This document shows, in pieces, positions 42,078-52,451 of a stretch of DNA of 64,000 bases. Source of the DNA: Toxonevra muliebris (lineage: Eukaryota > Arthropoda > Insecta > Diptera > Pallopteridae); NCBI GenBank assembly GCA_963691655.1, contig OY829328.1, positions 74,776,400 to 74,840,399 of the forward strand, given 5' to 3'. Both the position numbers and the translations under genes were made by a program. The notes under the pieces were generated by a model. It saw only the letters and a program-made list of their open reading frames with translations. It was not told the DNA's origin and did not search any database. Each line of letters opens with the position of its first letter. Position 1 is the first letter of the stretch.

Positions 42078-44985
42078 GAGGAGGAAAGCATAAAAAGCCA
42101 CCCAGTCAGTGCGTGACATTCTCACGCTAAAACCACCTCTCGTCCGTACGGATATTCCTCCCGGAACCACCGTTAGGTATTACGTCGGAAGGCCGTAATG
42201 AGCTTAGTGCTCAATCGTCAGTATTGGTTTCTGTCCAATTCTGTTCGGTTTTATCGTCGGTTGACGATATCTGGCTCCATATTTGTAGTATTTGCCGTGC
42301 GCTCGACTTTGCGCGCACGTTCTGCATTATACAGAGTGGTCATCATATCTGCAGCAACCTTGCATGCTGCATTCCATTTTTCCGCTGTGTTACACATCTG
42401 TGTCGTCAGATTCCTTTCTGTAGGGGGTTCTCCAAAGGCTTTCTCCAGCTCATCTCTGTTTTTGTTAAAACGTGGGCATATAAAAAGTATATGCTGCGCG
42501 TTCTCCCGTTCCTCTGGGCATCTTGGGCAAAACGGGTCTTCTTCTCCGGTGTTGATTTTATGCAAGTACTGCTTGAAGCACCCATGGCCACTAAGCAGCT
42601 GCGTAATGTGGTAATTCAGTTCACCATGTCTGCGTGATATCCACTCTTCTATATGCGTAATGAGATTGTAGGTCCATCGACCCTTCTCGGATGACTCCCA
42701 TCTTCGCTGCCATTCCATGATGGTACGCTGTCTTTCTTCTCTTCTTATGGCTTCGGTTGATTTTGTGTCACGGCCATATAACCGCTTCATCTCTTGTGCC
42801 TGTAAATCTATGGGCACCTTACTTGCTATGACACAAATAGCATCGTCCGAAACTGTGCGATACGCGCTAGCAACCCTCAGGGCACTGAGCCTATATATCG
42901 CACGGATATCCTTCTGGTGTGTTTTCTTGCTGTCCGCCCAGATAGGTGCTGCATGTAAGATTACTGACGTAGTAACCGTTGAAAGCAGCCGGCGCCTGCC
43001 CTCACGCGGGCCTCCTATATTCGGCATGATGCGTGTTAATGCACTGTTCATTCGTGCTGCTTTTCCACTAGCAGCTTTCAGGTGATCCTTGAACGTCATT
43101 TTGGAATCTATAAGTACTCCTAAGTACTTAATGTGTGGACACGAGATGATGTTATGATCACCAACCGTGATGACCAGCTCTGCACGTGCTCTTCTGGTAC
43201 TCAATACCACGACTTCCGTCTTCTGCTCCGCCAATTCCAGCTTCGAGTTGTACAGCCATCTTCTCACTCTTGAGATGACATCGTTACATATAGCCTGTAG
43301 CGAGTCCAGGTTCTTGGCTACTGCCACTATCGCGATGTCGTCTGCATATCCTACGATTGTTGTATCCTCCGGGAGATCCAATTTGAGGATGCCGTCATAC
43401 ATTGCGTTCCATAGTGTTGGGCCGAGAACGGAGCCCTGCGGAACGCCTCCTTTGACACGATACTGCTTCACGCCGTCATCAGTATCGTATATTAAAATTC
43501 TGTTGTCGAAGTCGTTTGCGATTATTTGCAACAGGTATTCCGGTACTTCGAATCCTCTCAGTGCACTCATAATCTGAGGCCAGTTCGCCGAATTGAAGGC
43601 ATTTTTGATGTCCAACGTCACTACGGCGCAGTACTTCTTCTTGCCGTTTCCCCATTGGTTGCCGCTGGTGGCCACGCGTGCAATATTCATCACCGTTTGT
43701 ATTGCGTCGACCGTGGATCGTCCTCTTCTGAATCCAAACTGTCGTGCTGATAGCCCTCCTGGCTTTTCAAGCCACTCCTGGAGCCTGTCCCCTATAATGC
43801 ATTCGAGAACTTTGCCCAGTGTATCCAGCATGCATAACGGTCGGTAGGATGCCGGTTCATCCGGCGGCTTCTTTGGTTTTAGTAGGAGGACTAACCGCTG
43901 TCGCTTCCATGTGTCTGGAAAAACTCCTTCTGTCAAGCATGCGCTGAAAAGCTTCGCGAACACCTCCGGTGTAGCTTTGATCGCCGCCTTGAGCGCAACG
44001 TTGGGGATGCCATCCAGTCCTGGGGCCTTGTTATCCGCAATCTTTCGTAGCGTTGCCAGCACTTCGCTGGCGGTGACTTCTGGTGCTTGCACGCACTTAT
44101 GTTGTCGTGGAGCAAGTTCTTCCTGGGGGGGAAAGAGTGTGGTCACCACTTTTCGCATCAGTGTGGGGCAGGTGGGCTGTGGGGCCCTTAACCCTCTGAC
44201 CTTCCTCATAACCGTTGTATATGCCATCCCCCATGGATCGGTTTCTGCGCTGTCGCGTAACTGTTTAAAACAGATGTTTTTGCTGTCTCTGATGGCCTTC
44301 TTGAGCTCGATTCTACAAACTTTATAGTCGAGCTGCAGGGCTTCCCACGCGGGAAGAGAGCGAGGTCTCTGCGCTTTCCTGCGTGCTTGATGGCATTTCT
44401 TCCTGGCTGCCGCTATCTCCTCATTCCACCAGTACACTGGTCTTCTGATCAAGACTGCACGTCTTCGGGGCATCGCAGCATCGCACGCTCTGGAAAGTGC
44501 TGCGATGGTATGCACTGCCATGTCTGCAGCTGGTTTGGTCTGGAACATTGCATCTCTCCAAGCTATGTTGAACGTGTCCGCGTCGAACGCTTGCCTCTTC
44601 CATCCATTTTGCTGCACCTTCTGTATCCGAACCGCGAGGGGTGCCACCTTGTTATCCACGTCGATGATGATGGCCTTGTGCCCATCGCTATGCGTGTACA
44701 TGTTGCTAACGCTCCATTTGGCAGAGCGCGCAACTACGTTGTCCGCAAAGGTGAGGTCTATTATGGACCTACCTCTGCCGTTGTCGAAAGTGTATGCCCC
44801 GAACTCATTTAGTAGCTCCAGCTCTAAGGGAACCAGGCTCTCAAGGAGTATGTGGCCACGTCGGCACGTGCGGGCGCTACCCCATGTTGTGGACCATGCA
44901 TTAAAGTTCCCGCCGATAAGAAGTGGATGCTTTCCGCGTGCTTCTTCCACTTATGCTGTCACCATGGTCTCAAAAGCTTCCTAAC
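42044..44985 (-). mobile_element. R1-clade LINE inserted in TTAGG-like repeats
   Basis: A 2.9 kb minus-strand non-LTR retrotransposon with a 31-base poly(A) tail (42044-42074 as T), a 3' UTR of about 180 bp, a long pol frame and a 5' truncation at 44985 inside the endonuclease. Both ends contact (CCTAA)n. The long uninterrupted frame and intact tail indicate recent insertion. Confidence 0.85.
42251..44950 (-). CDS. R1-clade LINE ORF2 (endonuclease C-terminus, reverse transcriptase, zinc knuckle), 5'-truncated
   Basis: 899 open codons. The endonuclease C-terminal half occupies about residues 1-105, with LIGGNFNAWS (residue 15 is Asn where the family has the catalytic Asp) and SDGHKA near 88-93. 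Reverse transcriptase spans about 295-600: DNKAPGLDGIP (306-316), VVTLDIKNAFNSANW (443-457), GGVPQGSVLGP (501-511) and the active site YADD (535-538). A C-terminal CCHC knuckle CPRCPEERENAQHILFIC lies at 808-825. The frame continues upstream past a TAA near 44952 (TMVTA-stop-VEEARG), so the original protein was longer; ORF1 is absent. The copy can encode a plausible polymerase but lacks full endonuclease and 5' sequence. Closest relatives by motif are R1/TRAS/SART-type elements. Confidence 0.85.
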   Translation of the reverse strand: MEEARGKHPLLIGGNFNAWSTTWGSARTCRRGHILLESLVPLELELLNEFGAYTFDNGRGRSIIDLTFADNVVARSAKWSVSNMYTHSDGHKAIIIDVDNKVAPLAVRIQKVQQNGWKRQAFDADTFNIAWRDAMFQTKPAADMAVHTIAALSRACDAAMPRRRAVLIRRPVYWWNEEIAAARKKCHQARRKAQRPRSLPAWEALQLDYKVCRIELKKAIRDSKNICFKQLRDSAETDPWGMAYTTVMRKVRGLRAPQPTCPTLMRKVVTTLFPPQEELAPRQHKCVQAPEVTASEVLATLRKIADNKAPGLDGIPNVALKAAIKATPEVFAKLFSACLTEGVFPDTWKRQRLVLLLKPKKPPDEPASYRPLCMLDTLGKVLECIIGDRLQEWLEKPGGLSARQFGFRRGRSTVDAIQTVMNIARVATSGNQWGNGKKKYCAVVTLDIKNAFNSANWPQIMSALRGFEVPEYLLQIIANDFDNRILIYDTDDGVKQYRVKGGVPQGSVLGPTLWNAMYDGILKLDLPEDTTIVGYADDIAIVAVAKNLDSLQAICNDVISRVRRWLYNSKLELAEQKTEVVVLSTRRARAELVITVGDHNIISCPHIKYLGVLIDSKMTFKDHLKAASGKAARMNSALTRIMPNIGGPREGRRRLLSTVTTSVILHAAPIWADSKKTHQKDIRAIYRLSALRVASAYRTVSDDAICVIASKVPIDLQAQEMKRLYGRDTKSTEAIRREERQRTIMEWQRRWESSEKGRWTYNLITHIEEWISRRHGELNYHITQLLSGHGCFKQYLHKINTGEEDPFCPRCPEERENAQHILFICPRFNKNRDELEKAFGEPPTERNLTTQMCNTAEKWNAACKVAADMMTTLYNAERARKVERTANTTNMEPDIVNRR

Positions 44986-45012
44986 CTAACCTAATCTAAC
45001 CTAACCTAACCC
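44978..45012. repeat. (CCTAA)n, right of the R1-clade LINE
   Basis: About six CCTAA units with one ATCTAA variant, directly next to the 5' end of the LINE. Confidence 0.85.
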
Positions 45013-47250
45013 CAAAATTCCCCCTTTTGAGTCCGCCAGAGAGACTGTGTGTGTGTTTGTAGTTCAACAGAAAAGTGTTAACAAGATGCCAAATAACGTG
45101 TTGTTGACTTAAAATTTGTAATTTGTACAAAAATAAATGTTCAAGTAAAAAAAAAAAAACTAGAAAAAAACTAAAATGGAAAACAACAAAAAATGGTTGG
45201 TAGGCAGAAATAGAAACATGTGTATGTGTGTGTGTATAAATGGTAAGGATAATATGGTAGAAAGTGTTGAGAAGCCAAAATGGAACGTGCGTGTTTACAT
45301 ACACGACAACAAATACATACATAAGTGTGAGTGTGTGCTCAGGAATACATTTAGAGAATTTCAAAAATTGACAAATGGAATGTGCAAGGAATGTATAAAA
45401 AAAAACAAACACTACATACATATATAAAAGAAGAAAACTACTACAAGTTAGAAAATCATAATAATAAAAAAAAAAAAATCTTCTAAGAAAACTAAGAAAA
45501 GCTTTTGCCGAATTGACTTTTTGACATGGAAAATTAATCGAGACATTTACAAAATTGAAATGTTGAGCCTATTTTTTTGTTGTTAGTTTATTTGTTTGTT
45601 GTTGTGATTGTTGTAAGATTGGGTTGGGTTGGAAATTTTCTTTGTTTTGATTATGAATTCGAAGACAGAGTAGTGGCAAAAAAAAATAAATAAATAAAAT
45701 AAAAGAAAATGGAAGAAAAAACGAAAACTTAATGTTTATAGTAATATTTTTATGTCAGATTAAGTTTTTTCATAAAATTAAACTGATTTTTTATATTGAC
45801 ACATCAAGAAAAATAAGAAGAAGAAGAAGAAAAAAAGAAAAAAAAACAAGTAAACGAGACATCACAGCAGCCAGCAAGAGACAGTAAGAATAAAAAATAA
45901 ATAACATAAAAAAAAAATAGAAGATAGCACTCTGAAAGCGCCATAACAAATCCTTCAATTTGAAAGTAAAAAAAAAAAAAAACTTCAGAAAAACTAAAAA
46001 GAAAAATATCACCTTATCAATATGTCTGTCTGCATTCACATAAATCCTTATTTCAACATAAATCTCCGCATGAAAATCATCAACGCATCCGCACCCGCAC
46101 CCCATCGCATCTGCAGCGCGCATCAATACCGCAGCAGCAGAATCATAGCACATCACAGCATGTAGTAGCAGGAAAGTAGTAGCGAGGGGGAAAATAGCAA
46201 CGCTAGAGAGAAAGCAGCTGGAGTGAGTGTAGTAGAAGCAACCATAAACTTTACTGCTTTCTGCTGGTTATTAACTTTTTCCCATTGAGTTGCTGCTATT
46301 GCTGCTTCTTTTATTGATATGTTTGTTGTTGTTTTTATTTTTTTCTTAGTCTTCTTCTTTCGCTTCCTTTTTGTTCTTCATCAAACAGCAGCAACTGCTG
46401 CTACTACTACTTTTCTGCTTTTTACCGATGTTGGTGTTCATTTGAACTTTTAATCTAAGTTTTTCGTTTCACTACTACAAAAAAAAATACAAAAAAAAAA
46501 AAAAAAATTATACTGCATTTTTTTTTCTTTTACTACAAAATGTCAAGTAGAAATAAATTTTTATCTCAATATTGCCACATGCAGGAAAAAAATTTTTCAA
46601 TCAAAAAAACAAAAAAAAAAAACAAAAAAATAGAAAGTGCATATAAAACAAAAATGACCGTATTTGTGGTGGTGGTAGTGTTAGTGTTAAGATTGTTACA
46701 CACAGATATGGTGACAATTTTTTTTTTTTTACACTAACACGAGAAGTAATAGTGGTGGTAGAAGAATTCTCTCCCTGACCGATGTAGCTGCTGTTGATGC
46801 CACTATTGCAACAGCGGGAGCAACAACGGGAACAGCAACAGCACCAGCTTTAGCAGTGGCTATAGTAGTAGCTACCACTTGAAGCTACCATTAGATTCCA
46901 GCATAAGATAAACGCATAAAAAATCAAATGGAATTAAGAAAACTGTCAAACTGTGGCGGGAACATTTTTTGTAGATTCACACATACATACACATACATAT
47001 ACGCTATAACTTTTATATACTCATACATACATACATAAGTATGTATACAGATAGCTGTAAATCTAAGAATTTGCTAGTGTAACTATATAACCATTAACAG
47101 GATTGAGCAATGTCGGATCCAATGAGGGGACTAGTGGGCTACAGTTCCTCACAAAAATTCTTTAAACAAAAAAAAAACTCCACTCCACTTTGACTGCAAT
47201 AAATCTTCAATTTCAGGGGAAAAACGACAAACGTAGATATTATAATTTGG
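45013..47250. other. AT-rich intergenic with microsatellites
   Basis: Contains poly-A runs, TG/CATA microsatellites (45035-45060, 45215-45330, 46980-47045) and CAG/GTAGCAG-rich stretches (46130-46150, 46790-46880). An open frame at 45176-45427 is partly built from microsatellite and has no known domain. A weak match to the 8042 MITE family is seen near 47115. Confidence 0.5.
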
Positions 47251-50000
47251 CAAACTTAATAGTAGGTTTCGGTTTCAATTTCTGATTTGGTTTTATATTT
47301 TTTTTCTAAATTTGATACTGAAACTTGATCTAAGTTTTGGTTTGATTTTTGTTTTGATTTTCTATATGAATATCGGTCTGAACTTGGTATGAAATTTTAT
47401 CCCTTATTTAATCTGAATTATGATCTGAATTAGATCTGAATTTTAGTCTGAAGTTTAGTCTGAAGTTTGGTTTGAATTTGATCTAAGCTTAAGTCTGAGT
47501 TTTTTGTCTGACTTCTGGCCTGAGTTTTGGTCGAAGCTTGGGGCTAAATTATTTTAAGTTTTGGCCTGAGTTTTAGTGAGTTTGGTCAGATTTTTGGGTC
47601 AAGTTTTTGTCTAAAATTTATTTAGATTTTTGGCCTGAATTTCTTTCTAAATTTTGGTCTTAATTTCCGTTCAAGTTTTCGTCCAAATTTCGTCTGAGTT
47701 TGATCATTTTTATGGCCTGATTTTGAACTGAATTCTAGTCCGATTTTTGATCAGTTTGAACTTTTTTTTTCTAAATTTGGTCTGGCTTTTGTTCTGATAT
47801 TCGATATGAATATCGGTCTGATCTTGGTCTGAACCTTGAACTGATATTCGCTCTGAGTTTTGGTCAGAATTTCGGTTTATTTTTTGGTCTAGGTTCGGTA
47901 TTGAATATTGGTCTAAATTTTTGTCTGAGGTTTTGTTTGAATTTTGCTGTGAGGCTTGGATAGATTTGGTTGTTTTTGGTTTGATATTCTGGTCTGAACC
48001 TTGGTCTAAATTCCATTTAAATTTAAGACAGAGTTTTTGGTCTGACTTCTGGCCTTAGTTTTGGTCTAAGTGTGGGTCTGAAATATTTTAAATTTCGGTC
48101 TGAGTTTTATTTTGAGATTTAGTCTAAATTTTGCTTTGACTTTGGTCAGATTTTTGGTTTGAGTTTTCGTCTAAAATTTATTTTGATTTTTGGTCTGAAT
48201 TTTATTCTGAATTTCGGTTCAAGTTTTGGTCTTCAATTAAGTCTGGGTTTCTGATTTTCGATATGAGTATCGGTCTGCGCTTGGTATGAATTTTTATCTG
48301 ACATTCGATCTGCATAATGATCTCAATTTGACCTGAACTTTGAGCTGAATTTCATTTAAGTTTAAGTCTGAGTTTTTGGTCTGACGTCTGGCCAGAGATT
48401 TGGTCTAAGCTTGGATCTGAATCATTTTGAATTTTATTCTGTGCTCTAGCTTGAGATTTGGTCTGCCTTTTGATGTGAGTTTGGTCAGATTTTTGATTCG
48501 AATTTTCGCCTAAAATTTATTTTTATCTTTGGTCTGAACTTTATACTGAATTGCAGTTCAAATTTTGGTCTTAAATTTCGTCTGAGTTTTGGTCTGATTT
48601 TTAGACTGATTTTCGGTCTAAGCTTGGTCTGAATTTTGAACTGATATTCGCTTTGAATTTTAATCTGAATTCAATCTGAGTTTCATTTAAGATTAAGGCT
48701 GAGTTTTTGGCCTGATCTTTAATCTAAGGTTGATTCTGAATTATTTTAAATTTTACTCTGAATTTTAATATGAAAATCGATCTGAAATTTTGATGTGAGT
48801 TGGGCAGGTCTATAGTTCGAAATTTTGTCCAGATTTTTTTTAATTCTTGTTCTGAATTTTATTCTGAATTCAGGTCCAGGTTTTGGCCTTAATTTTTTGT
48901 TTGAGTTTTGGACTAAATTTTGAGCTGAATTTGGCCTGATTAATGGCTTGATTTGGACTGAGTTTTGGTCTTAATTTTTGTTTGAGTTTTGTTCCAAATT
49001 TGGCATTGATTTTTTGTCCTAATTTGGTCTGTTTTTCAATCTTAATTTGGTTCTAAGTTTTGGTCTAAGGTTGGGTCTGATTTGTGGTGTCACTTATGGT
49101 CTGATATTTGGTTCAAGTTTTTATCTGCATTCTGAGTCTGAGTTTTATTCTGAATTTGGTCTGACTTTTGGTTTCATTTCTGAATTTTTTGGTCTGAATT
49201 TATGTTGGAAGTTTGGTCTAAATTGCGATTTGAATTTCGGTTATTTGTCTGAATATCGGTTTGACTTTTCATTGAAATTTAGTCTGAGTTCCGATAAGCA
49301 TTTAATTCGGATTGATTTCGTTTGCGAATTTTAATCTGAATATTTGGAAGATTTTTAGTCGGAATTTGGTCTAAATTTTTATTTGAATTTGGTCTGGTTT
49401 TGGTCTCAATTTTGGTTATATTTTTTTGGCTTAATATTGGTGACAGTTTTAGCCAGAATTTTGTTCGTTTAATGGTCTCTTCGTTGGATCACTTTTTGGT
49501 CTGAATTTAAGTCGAAAGTTTGTTTTTAAAATTGGAGTGACTTAGTTTTGAATTAGGGTCTTAGGTTTAATACGAGGTTTCGTCCAATTTCGGTTTGTTC
49601 TGAGTTTGGGTCTTAAGTTTGGTTTGAATTTTGATTTCATTTCGTTTTGATTTTAGGTTTGGAGTTTGGTTTGAATTTCTTTTTAATTTGTTGTGAATTT
49701 TTGTGTGATTTTGGGTCCGAATTTTGGTTAGATTTGAGTCCAATTTTTGGTCTGAATTTGGGTCTTATATTTGGTCTGAATTTGGGTCTTAAATTTGGCC
49801 TGAATTTGGGTCTTAAATTTGGTCTGAATTCGGGTCTTAAATTTGGCCTGAATTTGGGTCTTAAATTTGGTCTGAATTTGAGTCTTAAATTTGGTCTGAA
49901 ACTTTTCCTGAATTTGGTTTGACTTTCAGTGTGATCGTAAGCTACAACATTGGTGTGGCTCTGGTCTGAATTTTGATGTGATTCTGACCTGAACTCTGGT
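47250..50000 (-). repeat. Long degenerate AGACCAAA-family array with higher-order periodicity
   Basis: 2.7 kb of loosely repeated TTTGGTCTGAATTT-type units (complement of the intron 1 array). A longer block starting GGTCTGACTTCTGGCC, followed by GTCTAAGCTTGG-TCTGAA and ATTTTAAATTTTG, recurs near 47505, 48030, 48378 and 48708, with spacing about 525, 348 and 330 bp. At 49747-49905 a 24-bp unit, TTTGGTCTGAATTTGGGTCT plus TAAA, is repeated about six times with little divergence. No coding function. Confidence 0.85.
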
Positions 50001-50576
50001 TTAATTTGTTTTCTGTTTATTATTTGGAAGTCGTTGTACCATTTTTATCGGTTTCTTGATGTTCATTTTAAGCGTAAACTGCTGTGTAAGGATTATACGA
50101 CATATCGTTCAAATGTATGTCTGTTAAATGAAAATGTTGATTAGAATTAAAAAGAATAATTATAGCTCGTAGCTAAAGTGTAAAACATAAATCAAAAATA
50201 AGAGAAGAAGACCATGTTAATAACTCCGTAACATATTCGTGTTAATTGAGAATTGAGTTAAGTGAACGGTTAGGTAACTGTGCAACTGGCAACTGTGGAA
50301 GCTATAAAATCTCATATGTGTAAAAAATATTGTGCATTTTTTTTATTAAAAATAAAAAAAAAATAAGAAACAAAATCGTTACTAGTTAAGATGTTTAAAA
50401 TACAATTTTTATAAGCTTCAGAGATCTAAGTTAAGCAAAATTTAAGTTTTATTGAAGAGGGAATATTTGATATACATTTTGGCTTCTCAAAAACTTGGCA
50501 TGTAAATCTTTATGATAAAACTTTGGGAATTATATTTTGATTAATAGATAATTATACGTGTTTTTAATTATATATA
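50001..50576. other. AT-rich spacer
   Basis: No gene or repeat recognised. Confidence 0.5.
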
Positions 50577-50832
50577 CACACCTGCTCAAAATAATAATAA
50601 TAAAATTATTTTTATTTAACATTTTCAAAACAAAACAAGCGCACAATATTTCTTTGATTTTATACATATAGAAAAAAAAAATTTTAATATATAGTGTAAA
50701 GTACAAAAGTTGAGATCGATAGATATTTATTTTGCCTAAATCAGCCTGCTCATAAAAATAGGTACACTTATGCTTTATAGAAAAGTACAAAAAAATTAAC
50801 AACGGTAGGAATAGTTTTGTACATATTTTTAA

Positions 50833-52080
50833 TTATTTATCTAATAACCTGTATATCCATCCCCATGTTGGACTACTTTCACGATTCTTTTCGGCATGCT
50901 GTTGATTAAAGTCTGACAGGATTGCTTGAGTATGTCGTACCACATTTTTCGAACAAATTGTCACAACTGCTCCTTGTTTTGAAAAAGTTTGCTTGGACAA
51001 TTTGTTTTTCAACTCTCCCCACAGGTTTTCTATCGGTTTCAAGTCCGGGGACTCAACAACAAATCGACTTAATGGTCCTCAAAGTATTTTTTTTTTACCA
51101 GTGTAGCAGAGTGTATTTATCCGTTCGTACGGGTCTCGTGATAGTTCTCCGCTTTCTTTATTACAACTGACTTGACAAATATTTATAGGCATAACTTAGA
51201 ACTACGAGCATATACAAACTAGCATAACTTAGAACTAAGAAACTAAGAGCGTATGCTAACTTACGACAAAACCAAAGAGAGACCAAACATCGAACAAGTT
51301 GTAGCAACCTGTAAGTATATGCACAGTGGGCACATGGCCTACTACACCAGCATGGCATGTGCTTTGTGTCGTTATATTGCTAAAGGACTCAATGCAAAGG
51401 CATGTTTTTCTCAGAATAGGGTAGCATTACATTTTCCAATTGTTCCTTGTATTCGGCGACAATTATTTTATTTGTTGTCAGGTATATAGGACATATCCAT
51501 GAAAGGTAACACCCCACACCGTAATACTTCTACCTCCATGCTTCATTGTTTTTTTTTTTTTTTTTTTTGCTAAACAAACATGAAACATCTTTGCCTTTAA
51601 GGCGTCGAACACTCCTTTTTTCATCGCTTCCAAAGAGATTTACCTTAGTTTCGTCACTCCATAAAATATTTCTTCATTTTTGTTTGCTTTCAGGTCCTTA
51701 CCAATTTTCGTGGTCCTTTTTTTTATAGTTTAGCCTCATATACAATATTTTTTTTTTGCGTTAAGGGAACTTTTTTGGCTATTCATCCTGGTGGGTTGAC
51801 TTTTTATAGCCGTCACCAAATTATTTCAGCACTAACCTCGCTTCAAATTTTTACTGCAATCGCCTTTAATGATTTGAATGGGTCCTTTCTGCATTAGATG
51901 ACTATATGTCGATCAAGCGTTGTGTTCGTTTTTGAAGGCCTACCTTCGATTTTCTCTTTTTTATCACATTTCTGACAAAATTATGGGATATGTTAGTTAA
52001 TTCACCAATGCACCGAAGAAATTTCCCATATTTTCTCAAGTTGGAAACCGATCGGGGTTTTTTCGTCGGTACGATGTGAT
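50833..52080 (-). pseudogene. Decayed Tc1-type transposase
   Basis: Minus-strand fragments in order: a helix-turn-helix/linker trace (about 51900-52080, corrected frames), MKHGGRSITVWGVTFHGYV (about 51480-51545, matching HGGGSIMVWG), LPYSEKNMPLH (about 51390-51420), NDTKHMPCW (around 51350, matching NDPKHTS), KKYFEDH and VDLL (51070-51098), then SPDLKPIENLWGELKNKL (50985-51042). The last includes the third catalytic residue Glu in PIENLWG. The solo LTR at 51102-51346 separates the NDTKH part from KKYFEDH. Multiple stops; inactive. Confidence 0.7.
51102..51346. mobile_element. Solo LTR with 4-bp target duplication CCAG
   Basis: The 245-bp insert begins TGTAGCAGAG and ends GGCCTACTACA, giving TGTAG...CTACA inverted tips. 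It is flanked by CCAG at 51098-51101 and 51347-51350. Removing it with one CCAG rejoins the Tc1 transposase sequence. A TATTTATA string and a TTTATT string occur inside. Class by duplication length would fit Ty3/Gypsy, but the family is unknown. Confidence 0.7.
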
Positions 52081-52451
52081 TTACGATCCATATAAATAAG
52101 AATTTTCATTATCAATTCATGTCGTTTTGCAAAAAATATTAGAGAAAGCTTACCGTTCTTTAAAAAAAAAAATCCCCAAAAAATGTAATATTAACTTTTA
52201 TTAAAATGTATTAAATTACACTTGTAGGTGTAACTATTATTTTGAGCAAGCCAATTTGTAGTTCATTCACAGAAAGTTCAAGTAAATCATATATTGAGGA
52301 TTTACACTTTCTATTTTGTTGACAACAGCGTTGCTAGATTATGCTGTTTATATTTTCTCCACAATTTACCGTTTAAATTTCCAAAAAAGTTGTGCAGAGG
52401 AGTTAAAATGAATAGTTATGAAGTGTAACTATTATTTTGAGCAGGTGTGTA

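Larger units (their letters stand above)
50577..52449 (-). mobile_element. Tc1-like element with IR/DR termini, interrupted by a solo LTR
   Basis: The outer ends are CACACCTGCTCAAAATAATA and ATTATTTTGAGCAGGTGTG, with TA on both sides (50575-50576 and 52450-52451). A second copy of the end motif lies inside each arm: CCTGCTCATAAAAATAGG near 50747, and ATTATTTTGAGCAAGCC near 52236. This gives arms of about 200 bp with direct repeats, as in IR/DR-type Tc1 elements. Without the 245-bp insert the length is about 1.63 kb, normal for this group. The transposase is decayed. Confidence 0.8.

Noticed and set aside
42717..44984. Many + strand open frames of 75-159 codons opposite the R1-clade pol
   Set aside because: They overlap the 899-codon pol frame in antisense and show no domains. 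They are shadows of that coding sequence.
41963..45012. A true chromosome end (telomere)
   Set aside because: The arrays have only about 15 and 6 imperfect units and are followed by unrelated unique DNA on both sides, so they are interstitial.
45176..45427. 83-codon + frame starting MENNKKWLVG
   Set aside because: Built largely over TGTG and CATACA microsatellite sequence, no domain and no splice or regulatory context.
47112..47230. Third copy of the CACTAGCGGATCCA MITE
   Set aside because: Only CGGATCCAATGAGGGG and a loose AT-rich body match. Too weak to call.
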